26,981 nucleotides of DNA from Candidatus Eiseniibacteriota bacterium (GTDB lineage: Bacteria; Joyebacterota; Joyebacteria; Joyebacterales; Joyebacteraceae): assembly GCA_030639555.1 (NCBI GenBank), contig DAOWCM010000004.1, positions 1-26,981 of the forward strand. The letters run 5' to 3'. The notes under the pieces are model-generated. The model did not search any database. It was given only the letters and a program-made list of their open reading frames with translations, and was not told where the DNA came from. Positions 14,304 to 21,469 of the stretch are shown here, in pieces. The position numbers were made by a program, and so were the translations under genes. Every line of letters starts with the position of its first letter. Positions within the stretch are counted from its first letter, which is position 1.

Positions 14304-17300
14304 CTAGGAATCCCCTCCCTGCGGTTCCCCGCCGCCCGGCTCGTCCGTCCACCGCGGCTGCTGGGTCGCCACGTCTCCGGGTAGCGCGAGTCCGTTCTCC
14401 GGCTGGACCAGCCCGTTCGAGAAGGAGCACTCCTGACTGGGCTGTCTCTCACCTTCCACGTCGAGCTTGCCGACTCTCGCACGGATGTCATCGACGATCG
14501 AGAACAGCGAGGGGATGACGAAGAGGGTGAGAACGGTGGCGAAGGCCAGACCCCAGGCCAGTGCGGCGGCCATCGGACCCCACGACGCCGAGACGCCGCC
14601 CCACCCCATCGCGAGGGGAAGAACTCCCAGGATGGTCGTAATGGAGGTCAACAGGATGGGGCGAAGCCTCATGCAGCCGGCCTCGACAATCGATTCCCAG
14701 CGGCTGGCCCCGCGCGCCCTCGCGCGCTTGACAAAGTCGACCAGGACGATGGAGTCGTTGACGACGACGCCGGCCAGCGCGACGATGGCGATCCCGGCAT
14801 TCAGCGTGAACGGGTAGCGCATCACGACGAGCCCGATGACGACGCCGATGAACGCGAACGGAACGGTGAACATGACGATGAGCGGCTGAATGAACGACTG
14901 GAATTCGGTGCCGAGTATCAGATAGATGAGCAGTATCGCGACCAGGAAAGAGGTGAAGAGTGACAGGAACGACTCCTGCGTCTCCTCGTATTCGCCCCCG
15001 AACTCGATCTCGTAGCCCGGGTACGCTCTGGGGGTGTCGGCCAGGTCCCGTCGGAGAAGCCCGTTGACCTCCGTCGACGTCGTCCCCTCCTCGACATCGG
15101 CCGTCACGGTGATGACGCGCTCGCCGTCGCGCCTGTGCAGGTCGGCGGGCGCCGTCCCGATGTTGATCTCCGCCACGTTCGCGAGCGGTATCGTTCCGCC
15201 GGCCGCAGTGGCCACCCGGAGATTCCGGAGGTCGTCGAGATCGCGACGGTCTTCCTCTTCGAATCTGACAATGACGTCTATCTCGTCGTCTCCCCCGCCG
15301 CGGTACTTCGTGGCCTCAACGCCCTCGAACCCGACTCGGACCGCGGTCGATATGTCGGCCACCGTGAGCCCGTAGAGCGCCGCCTGGTCCTGGATGATCG
15401 ACACCCGCATCTCGGACTTGCCCGGCGTCAGGTCATCGTCGATCTCGACCACACCCTCGTATCCCGCGAGCGTGGTCTTGACTCTGTCAGCCAGGAACGC
15501 GAGCATCTTGGGATCATCGCCCTTGACGCGCACCTCGACGGGACGGCCCGACGGCGGCCCCTGTGTCGGCCGGGACAGCCACAGCGAGGACAACCCCGGC
15601 ACCTCTGACATTTCGCGTCTCAGAGCATCCATGATCTCGAGGTCGGAACGAACCCTCTTGGAATCGTCGACGAGGTCGATGTTGAACTGCATGTTGTGGG
15701 AAGCGAGCATCCCGCGGTGGTTCTGGATCATGTACCCGACGCGGGTCACCACCGCCTCGAACTCGTCTTCCGGAAGCGCGAATATGATGTCCTCGAGTTC
15801 GAGAGCGACCTGGTTCGTGATCTCCAGTCTCGTCCCGACGGGCAGCTGGGCCCGCACCTCGACCTGACCCAGGTCCTCTTCCTGGAAGATCGTGACGTCG
15901 AGCGTGAAGACGAGCCCGATGGCAACGACGGCGAGAAGCACGACACCGAGCATCGACAGATAGCGCCGCCTGAGCACCTTCCTGAGCGTCCGCTCGTAGC
16001 GGCACGTGAGAGCCATGAACGTCGGGTGGTATTTGTTCTGCTTCGCCGCGACCCTGCCGAAATCGGACATATGGGACGGCAGGACGAGGAACGCCTCTAT
16101 CAGCGATGCAAGGAGGGCGAACGTGACGACCTTCGGGATGACGCCGATGAACTTGCCCCAGGTGCCGCTCATCAGCAGAAGCGGCAGGAATGCAGCCACC
16201 GTGGTAAGAACGGCTGCCGTGACCGGAGCGAAGACTTCCTTCGTCCCCAGGATGGCCGCCTTCCGGGCGGGCATGCCGTGCTCCATGTGACGGTAGATGT
16301 TCTCGATGACGATGATGGCGTCATCGACCAGCATGCCCAGCACAAGGACGAGCGAAAAGAGCGAGACCGTGTTGATGGTGACGCCGGCGGCGTTCATCAG
16401 AATGAACGCGCAGAAGAAGCTGAACGGGATCCCTATGACGGTGAGGAGCGCGTTTCTATGGCCGATGAACACGAAGAGCGTCAGGGCGATCAGAAGGATG
16501 CCGTAAATGGCGTTCCTCTGCAGGATCTTGAGGACGTCGTTCACCTCGATGGACGTGTCGTGTCTCACCTCGAAGCTCACGTCCTCGGCCAGCTCGGCGT
16601 CGAACTCATCGACGGTCTGCCGAACCATCTCCGCCGCAGTCACGACGCTGGCCTCAAGGTCCTTGTAGACCCAGAGAGTGACGCTCCGCTCCCCGTTCAG
16701 GCGGGCGAGCGTCAGTCTCTCGGCCAGTGTGTCACGCACTGCACCGACGTCGCGGATGCGGATCTGGCGCCCGAACGGGTCGGACGCGATGACGTGATTC
16801 TCGATGTCCTGAAGATCCTCGAACTCACCGAGCGTCCGGACAATGTACTCGGACGCCCCGACGTCGAGCGTTCCGCCGGGCACGTTGATGTTGCGCGCGG
16901 CCAGCGACCCGATGACCCGGCTGACGGGAATGTCGTACGACGCCAGTCGGTCGGCGTCCAGCTCGATCCATATCTCCTGCTCTCTGGCGCCGACGATCTC
17001 GACGCTCCTGACCCCCCGGATGTCCAGGACTCTGTCCCTCAGATCCTCACCAATTTCCCGCAATACCGTGTCGCTCACCTCGCCGCCAAGACTGACGGCC
17101 ATGATCGGGATGACCTCACCCAGCTTGATGGGGATGATCTCGGGGTCCTGGGCCTCGTCGGGGATCTCCGAGCGCGCGTTGTCGACGGCGGCCCTGAGAT
17201 CGAGCAGGCGCCGGTCGAACTCGTCATCGGACAGGCCGGCCTTGAAGCGGACGTCGACGATCACCCTGCTCTCGCCAGACGTTGACGAGATGTAGTCCAC

Positions 17301-17528
17301 GTCGTCGACGCTCTCGATCTCCTCCTCGAGAGGCTTCGTGACGAGGGTCTCCATCTCCTCCGGAGAGACGCCGGGATAGACCACGACGACGATGGCCTCG
17401 CCCATGTTGACATTCGGAAGGAGCTCGGCCGGCATGCTGAAGAATGTGTACAAGCCGACGACAACGACCGCGATGAAGACGAGGTTCACAAGGACGGGCT
17501 GTCGGACGGAGAACTCACCTATCGTCAT
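14304..17528 (-). CDS. RND-family efflux pump, AcrB/HAE1-like inner-membrane transporter
   Basis: A 1074-residue proton-driven exporter, the pump subunit of a tripartite system. N-terminal TM1 (FSVRQPVLVNLVFIAVVVVG), a periplasmic porter region, TM2-TM6 (about 335-480), a second helix pair and porter region, and a C-terminal TM bundle (about 860-1015) give the duplicated RND fold. TM4 carries LGMLVDDAIIVIENIYRHME, including the Asp-Asp proton relay of AcrB (D407/D408). In TM10 the AcrB Lys940 position reads Asn (GVVVNDSIVLVDF), as in many HAE1 relatives. A hydrophilic tail of about 60 residues, rich in Gln, Pro and Gly, follows the last helix. ATG overlaps the membrane-fusion gene by 4 nt (ATGA) with GGGAG upstream. 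Substrate is not readable; drugs, lipids or siderophores are all possible. Confidence 0.96.
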   Translation of the reverse strand: MTIGEFSVRQPVLVNLVFIAVVVVGLYTFFSMPAELLPNVNMGEAIVVVVYPGVSPEEMETLVTKPLEEEIESVDDVDYISSTSGESRVIVDVRFKAGLSDDEFDRRLLDLRAAVDNARSEIPDEAQDPEIIPIKLGEVIPIMAVSLGGEVSDTVLREIGEDLRDRVLDIRGVRSVEIVGAREQEIWIELDADRLASYDIPVSRVIGSLAARNINVPGGTLDVGASEYIVRTLGEFEDLQDIENHVIASDPFGRQIRIRDVGAVRDTLAERLTLARLNGERSVTLWVYKDLEASVVTAAEMVRQTVDEFDAELAEDVSFEVRHDTSIEVNDVLKILQRNAIYGILLIALTLFVFIGHRNALLTVIGIPFSFFCAFILMNAAGVTINTVSLFSLVLVLGMLVDDAIIVIENIYRHMEHGMPARKAAILGTKEVFAPVTAAVLTTVAAFLPLLLMSGTWGKFIGVIPKVVTFALLASLIEAFLVLPSHMSDFGRVAAKQNKYHPTFMALTCRYERTLRKVLRRRYLSMLGVVLLAVVAIGLVFTLDVTIFQEEDLGQVEVRAQLPVGTRLEITNQVALELEDIIFALPEDEFEAVVTRVGYMIQNHRGMLASHNMQFNIDLVDDSKRVRSDLEIMDALRREMSEVPGLSSLWLSRPTQGPPSGRPVEVRVKGDDPKMLAFLADRVKTTLAGYEGVVEIDDDLTPGKSEMRVSIIQDQAALYGLTVADISTAVRVGFEGVEATKYRGGGDDEIDVIVRFEEEDRRDLDDLRNLRVATAAGGTIPLANVAEINIGTAPADLHRRDGERVITVTADVEEGTTSTEVNGLLRRDLADTPRAYPGYEIEFGGEYEETQESFLSLFTSFLVAILLIYLILGTEFQSFIQPLIVMFTVPFAFIGVVIGLVVMRYPFTLNAGIAIVALAGVVVNDSIVLVDFVKRARARGASRWESIVEAGCMRLRPILLTSITTILGVLPLAMGWGGVSASWGPMAAALAWGLAFATVLTLFVIPSLFSIVDDIRARVGKLDVEGERQPSQECSFSNGLVQPENGLALPGDVATQQPRWTDEPGGGEPQGGDS

Positions 17529-18655
17529 CTGTCATCGCTCCCGGAGGCGTGCTGGTCCGCGGAATCTCCCGGCGCGCCCTTGATCTCGAGCGCGGTGCCC
17601 TCCGTGAGCCGGTCGTGTCCGAAGGTGACCATCAGGTCCCCTTCTTCGAGGCCGGACGTAACGACCACACGATTCCCGATGACCTTGCCGAGCGTCAGTC
17701 GCTTCAGAACCGCCAGCGAACCGGATGCGACGTAGACCGCCGGCTCACCGTAGCGCTCGACGACCCAGTCGCGCTCGATGACCACGACGTCGCTGAACTC
17801 CTTTGCATCGATCGTCACCTCGGCCACCATTCCAGCGCGCAGTCGATGAGCGGGGTTCCGCAGGACGACCCCGACGGGATACGTCTTCGTCATGTCGTCA
17901 GCGCGCCTGCCGACGTACTCGACCTTCCCACCGAACAGCTCTCCGGGAAGTGCGCGCACGCGGACCGTAGCGTCTTGGCGCGGACGGATGTCGGGCACCT
18001 GGTCTTCGCTCAGCCCGAGTTCGATCTCTACCACGTCGTCGTTGACGACGTGGGCAACCGGCGTGCCCACTGCTATCAACTGGCCCTCTTCCGCATACAC
18101 GAACGCCACGGTGCCGTCGATGGGACTCTTGATTCCGGTGTTACGGAGCTGCCGCTCGGCGGCGCCCAGCCCGGCCTGTGCCGCGGCGAACGACGCGCGG
18201 GCGGATTTGGCGCGCCGCTCCGTGGCCTCCCGTTCGGCGTCAGCTATGTCGCCACTCTCCCAGAGACTTTGCGCTCTCCCGAGACCGGCCTCTGCGTCGT
18301 CCAGTTCGGCCTCAGCCAGAAGGAGCTGGGCCTCCGCCTGACGGAAGGCGAGTTCGGCGAGCTCGTCATCCAACTGAACGAGGACATCACCCTCGGACAC
18401 TCTGTCCCCCACCTGCGCCACCACCTCGAGAACACGTCCGCCCGCCTCGGCGCTGATTGGAACATCGTCCCTCGCCTTGATCGTACCTGTCGCGGCCACG
18501 GTCGCCGTGACCGGCCCCGTCTTGATCTCAACGACGCGAACGGGGACACGCTCGACAGCCTGTTCCTCCTCGGGACCTCCACGCGGCCCACACCCACCGC
18601 CCACAAGAACGGCGGCAGCAAGAATGGACCCGGCGATCATCAGCGATATCTTCAT
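17525..18655 (-). CDS. RND efflux membrane-fusion (periplasmic adaptor) protein
   Basis: A 376-residue adaptor linking the RND pump to the TolC-type channel. The N-terminus is a hydrophobic export segment ending VGGGCGPRGG; the Cys after Gly-Gly-Gly suggests a lipoprotein, although the lipobox is atypical. Next come a lipoyl-like half motif (SAEAGGRVLEVVAQVGDRVSEGDVLVQLD split over about 68-97), an alpha-helical hairpin (about 100-165), the second lipoyl half (GIKSPIDGTVAFVYAEEGQ), a beta-barrel domain and a membrane-proximal domain. This is the normal HlyD/AcrA order. I chose ATG 18655, 2 nt after the tolC-like stop, because GGGAG lies 7 nt upstream; a GTG at 18661 is only 1 nt from it. The stop overlaps the pump gene start. 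Confidence 0.95.
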   Translation of the reverse strand: MKISLMIAGSILAAAVLVGGGCGPRGGPEEEQAVERVPVRVVEIKTGPVTATVAATGTIKARDDVPISAEAGGRVLEVVAQVGDRVSEGDVLVQLDDELAELAFRQAEAQLLLAEAELDDAEAGLGRAQSLWESGDIADAEREATERRAKSARASFAAAQAGLGAAERQLRNTGIKSPIDGTVAFVYAEEGQLIAVGTPVAHVVNDDVVEIELGLSEDQVPDIRPRQDATVRVRALPGELFGGKVEYVGRRADDMTKTYPVGVVLRNPAHRLRAGMVAEVTIDAKEFSDVVVIERDWVVERYGEPAVYVASGSLAVLKRLTLGKVIGNRVVVTSGLEEGDLMVTFGHDRLTEGTALEIKGAPGDSADQHASGSDDR

Positions 18656-18657
18656 CG

Positions 18658-20160
18658 TCACTCTCCCGTTTCCTCAGCAGGCGCATCCTCAGCGGGCGCG
18701 TCCCCATCGGGCGCGTCCTCAGCAGGCGCGTCCCCATCGGGCGCGTCCTCACCGGCCGCGTCCCCATCGGGCGCGTCCTCACCGGCCGCGTCCCCATCGG
18801 GCGCGTCCCCCAGCAGACGCTCGATCTCAGCGACCGCCATGAGACCATCGTAAATGGCATTGACGTAACCGACGCGGCTCCTGTCGAACAGGACCCGCGC
18901 ATCGGTGAACTCAGTGTAGGGCGCCATGCCCTCGTTGTGCCTGTTGGTCACGCTCTTCAGGTGGTCGGCGGACTGCTCGATGAGCTTATCCGCCGCGACC
19001 AGCGCCTTCGAACTGGACACGAGGATTGACACGGCGCCTCTCAAGCTCGCGATCATCACTCGCTCGAGGTCCTCCTGCCGCCTGCGCGCGGCCAAGTAGC
19101 TCCTCTTGCTCTGCTGGTAGTCCGACACGTTCTTGAAGCTCGTGAAGATCGGGAGGTCGAGCGCGAGCGTCACCGACCACGCGGTCTCATCGTCCGGCTT
19201 GATATCGCTGTCCGCCTTCCAACCGTAGCTGCCCGAGGCGTTGAGCGACGGCATGAACGCTCCGCGGGCCACACTGACTCCCGCGCCGCTCATGCGGGTC
19301 ACGTCGGCGAGGCCCTCGTAGTCCGGGTTACCCGCCAGAAGCTCACGGGCCCGGGACTCCGTCAGGTAGCCGGGAGCGGTGAGCCATGCGAACTCTGTGT
19401 ATCGGGCGTCAAGCGCCGCCGGGTCCACGGCCGGGAACTCGAAGGTCAGATCCAGCGGCAGTCCGAGGACGTTCACCAGCTGCGTGCGAGCCATCGTCAC
19501 CGCGGTCTCCGCGTCCGCCAGCGCCTTCTCGTACTCCGCCGCCAGTACCTGCCACCGCAGCACCTCGGACAACGGGACCAGCCCGACCTCATGTCTCCGC
19601 CGGGCCGCCTCGGCGTTCTCCCATGCGGCGTCCACTGCGTCGAGCGAGACCGAAAGGAGAGCCTCGGCCCTCAGGACGCCGAAGTATGCGGCCTTTGCCT
19701 CCGCAACGACCGCGCGCCTCCTCGCCTCGTATGCGTGGCCGGCCGCGTCACGCGCGCCTCCGGCAACGCCGACCGCACCCCAGAGTTGCCCGTTCCAGAT
19801 GGGCGCGCTCACCCTGAATCCGGTCTCGTAGGTGGTCTCGTAGAGGAACGGCTCTACATCAATGCCCATCTGCTCGGCGAACCCCAGCGAGGCGTTGGCG
19901 CGCGTGTACGTATCCTGGTCAACGCGACGCGCCGTTGACGAGAGGCCAACTGAAGGGAGAAGCGATGCGCGTGCGCTACGCAGCCCCCAATTGGCGGACT
20001 CGTAGTCCAGTCGGGCCGCATCCAGCGAGAGGTTGCGCTCGAGCGCCAGCTCCACGGCCTCGTCGATGTTGAGCTCGCGCGCGAAGGACTCACCGCCGGC
20101 CGGTGACAGCACGAGCACGGTGGCCAGCGCCAGGACGGCGCAGACGGTTCCTAGGTTCAT
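18658..20160 (-). CDS. TolC-family outer-membrane efflux channel with repetitive acidic tail
   Basis: A 500-residue outer-membrane factor: signal peptide (about 1-28), then two OEP repeats. The first starts LNIDEAVELALERNLSLDAARLDYESANWGL, the second includes ARELLAGNPDYEGLADVTRMSGAGVSVARGAFMPSLNASGSYGW; both show the long helices and the Pro-Ser-Leu turn into the beta-barrel strands of TolC proteins. The last 50 or so residues are a low-complexity tail of about four decapeptide repeats (DAPDGDAAGE/DAPDGDAPAE), very acidic and Cys-free, coded by a 30-bp DNA repeat. ATG 20160 has GGGAG about 8 nt upstream; a start 7 codons earlier is possible. It is the first gene of the efflux operon, directly after a promoter with an overlapping palindrome. 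Confidence 0.93.
   Translation of the reverse strand: MNLGTVCAVLALATVLVLSPAGGESFARELNIDEAVELALERNLSLDAARLDYESANWGLRSARASLLPSVGLSSTARRVDQDTYTRANASLGFAEQMGIDVEPFLYETTYETGFRVSAPIWNGQLWGAVGVAGGARDAAGHAYEARRRAVVAEAKAAYFGVLRAEALLSVSLDAVDAAWENAEAARRRHEVGLVPLSEVLRWQVLAAEYEKALADAETAVTMARTQLVNVLGLPLDLTFEFPAVDPAALDARYTEFAWLTAPGYLTESRARELLAGNPDYEGLADVTRMSGAGVSVARGAFMPSLNASGSYGWKADSDIKPDDETAWSVTLALDLPIFTSFKNVSDYQQSKRSYLAARRRQEDLERVMIASLRGAVSILVSSSKALVAADKLIEQSADHLKSVTNRHNEGMAPYTEFTDARVLFDRSRVGYVNAIYDGLMAVAEIERLLGDAPDGDAAGEDAPDGDAAGEDAPDGDAPAEDAPDGDAPAEDAPAEETGE
18692..18809. repeat. In-frame 30-bp tandem repeat in the 3' end of the tolC-like gene
   Basis: Four near-identical units begin at 18692, 18722, 18752 and 18782, each holding TCCCCATCGGGCGCGTCC plus a variable flank (GCGGGC, GCAGGC, CCGGCC, CCGGCC). 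Since 30 is divisible by 3, copy-number changes keep the frame. A half unit lies at about 18677-18691. Confidence 0.93.
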
Positions 20161-20197
20161 CGGCATCTCCCGAGGACACATCTTGGCGTCAGACGTA

Positions 20198-20216
20198 CAA
20201 TGTATTGAGTATATTG
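20198..20216. promoter_or_regulatory. Imperfect 19-bp palindrome over the efflux-operon -10 box (candidate operator)
   Basis: Half-sites CAATGTATT and AGTATATTG around a central G match in 7 of 9 pairs. It is AT-rich in a GC-rich region and overlaps the -10 hexamer and the expected start site, where a TetR- or MarR-type repressor would bind. No such regulator gene is in the window. Confidence 0.45.
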
Positions 20217-20237
20217 CCTCGGACGGGCCGGAATCAA
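20208..20237 (-). promoter_or_regulatory. Promoter of the tolC-led efflux operon
   Basis: Minus-strand TTGATT (plus 20232-20237), 18-bp spacer, TATACT (plus 20208-20213), giving a leader of about 40 nt before the ATG. Confidence 0.7.
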
Positions 20238-20240
20238 GCT

Positions 20241-20275
20241 GGGAAGAAAGCGCCTCCGCCCGGGGCCGGGGGCGC
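20241..20275 (-). terminator. Intrinsic terminator of the inositol-monophosphatase-family gene
   Basis: Minus-strand GCGCC ... GGCGC stem with an inner CCCGG/CCGGG stem, followed by TTTCTTCCC, 78 nt past the stop and just before the efflux promoter. Confidence 0.65.
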
Positions 20276-20353
20276 CTCCCGGCACATCCCGTCAGACCAC
20301 GCGAGGCCGCCGCGGGTTTAGCGAAGGCCGCACCTGGAGGCTGCGCGTCTGTA

Positions 20354-21121
20354 CTACCTGATCAGTTGGAGCATCTGTCCGTGGATGAGGCCGTTCGACG
20401 CGATGACGTCCCCCCGGCGATGGTCCCACGCGTCGCCGCCGAAGTTCGTGACGACGCCGCCCGCCTCGAGCACGATGAGCCCTCCCGCCGAGACGTCCCA
20501 GGTCTTGAGCCCCTGCTCCCAGAAGCCGTCGAGCCTGCCGCGAGCGACGTAGGCCAGGTCGAGTTCGGCCGACCCTCCGCGCCTGATCCCCCGGACGGCG
20601 ACTATGAAGCGGTTGAGGTTGTCGAGGTTGTTGCCGGAATCATCGGTGCGGTCGTACGGGAATCCCGTTGCCACAAGCGACTCGAGCAGAAGAGCGTTGG
20701 CCGTGACCCGCATCGGCTCGCCGTTGATGGAAGCGCCCTGCCCCCGCTCCGCGACGAACATCTCGTCCCTCAAGGGGTCGTAGACGACGCCCGCGACGAG
20801 CTCCCCTTCTTCCTCCAGCGCGATGGCGACCGAGAAGAACGGGTATCCGTGGGCGTAGTTGTTCGTGCCGTCGAGCGGGTCGACTATCCAGACCCTCGAC
20901 GATTCCGCGAGCTCCGGCGCGGTCTCCTCGGCGATGATCAGGTCGTCCGGGCACTCGGTCGATATCGCGCGGATGATGATCTCCTCGGACGCTCGGTCGG
21001 CTTCAGTGACGAGCTCGCGCTTACCTTTCATGGAGGTATCGTGGGGCTTCTCGAAGCCGTTCATTATGACGGCCCCGGCGCTTCTTGCCGCCTCCGTTGC
21101 GAGTCTCGTCAGCTCATTCAT
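20354..21121 (-). CDS. Inositol-monophosphatase-family phosphatase (SuhB-like)
   Basis: A 255-residue Mg/Li-sensitive sugar-phosphatase fold. The three metal-binding motifs are present: ELVTEADRASE (about 36-46) with the conserved Asp, IIAEET (about 62-67) with the metal-site Glu, WIVDPLDGTNNYAHG (about 77-91, the DPxDGTxNF signature), and KTWDVSAGGLIVLEAGG near residue 200 (WDxAAG signature). Members hydrolyse inositol monophosphate, and some act on other sugar phosphates, histidinol phosphate or PAP; E. coli SuhB also works in rRNA antitermination. The exact substrate cannot be read here. ATG 21121, weak AGGA upstream. Monocistronic, with its own promoter and a leader containing a hairpin, and divergent from the M16 protease gene. 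Confidence 0.93.
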   Translation of the reverse strand: MNELTRLATEAARSAGAVIMNGFEKPHDTSMKGKRELVTEADRASEEIIIRAISTECPDDLIIAEETAPELAESSRVWIVDPLDGTNNYAHGYPFFSVAIALEEEGELVAGVVYDPLRDEMFVAERGQGASINGEPMRVTANALLLESLVATGFPYDRTDDSGNNLDNLNRFIVAVRGIRRGGSAELDLAYVARGRLDGFWEQGLKTWDVSAGGLIVLEAGGVVTNFGGDAWDHRRGDVIASNGLIHGQMLQLIR

Positions 21122-21157
21122 GTGGAAGTCCTAAGGTTGGTGTGTAGAATGCCAGGA

Positions 21158-21183
21158 ACGGAAGGCCCGCCGTGGCCTTCCGT
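21158..21183 (-). other. Perfect hairpin in the leader of the inositol-monophosphatase-family gene
   Basis: ACGGAAGGCC-CGCCGT-GGCCTTCCGT, a 10-bp perfect stem with a 6-nt loop, lying between the predicted start (near 21216) and the ATG. It may act in mRNA stability or attenuation; no U-run follows on the minus strand. Confidence 0.55.
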
Positions 21184-21222
21184 CGGCGACCGGGACGGCG
21201 CCCCACGCGGTGACTTCCCGGT

Positions 21223-21251
21223 ATCCTAGCCGCTCGGGGCCGCCGAATCAA
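21223..21251 (-). promoter_or_regulatory. Promoter of the inositol-monophosphatase-family gene
   Basis: Minus-strand TTGATT (plus 21246-21251), 17-bp spacer, TAGGAT (plus 21223-21228), with a leader of about 95 nt. Confidence 0.6.
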
Positions 21252-21331
21252 CGCCCTTGAGCCGGGACGGGCCGGCCGACGGCCGCCCGCTCCCCCGCGG
21301 GCTGCTGTCCCCGAGGGTTCCCCCGGCCTCC

Positions 21332-21360
21332 TTGACCCGTGCAACTTCCGGCCTTATAGT
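21332..21360 (+). promoter_or_regulatory. Promoter of the M16 protease gene
   Basis: TTGACC at 21332-21337, 17-bp spacer, TATAGT at 21355-21360. The leader of about 100 nt includes a 6-bp GC hairpin at 21434-21450 just before the ribosome site. Confidence 0.75.
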
Positions 21361-21469
21361 TGAGTCCAAGTTCACGAGCAGCGGAATCATGGCCAGGCGG
21401 CCCGCCCGAGGCGGACCTGCCGGTCGTGTACTGCGCCCCGCCAGGGGGCGACACTCACAAGGAGAGGAC

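Noticed and set aside
15696..17285. 529-codon plus-strand open frame opposite the RND pump
   Set aside because: Antisense shadow of a conserved gene, with charged low-complexity composition and no recognisable domain.
18677..18809. Direct repeats considered as a CRISPR array
   Set aside because: The 30-bp units abut without spacers and code in frame for the TolC tail.
21257..21469. N-terminal extension of the M16 protease back to 21257
   Set aside because: The promoter lies inside it, and the ATG at 21470 has a ribosome site and starts the signal peptide.
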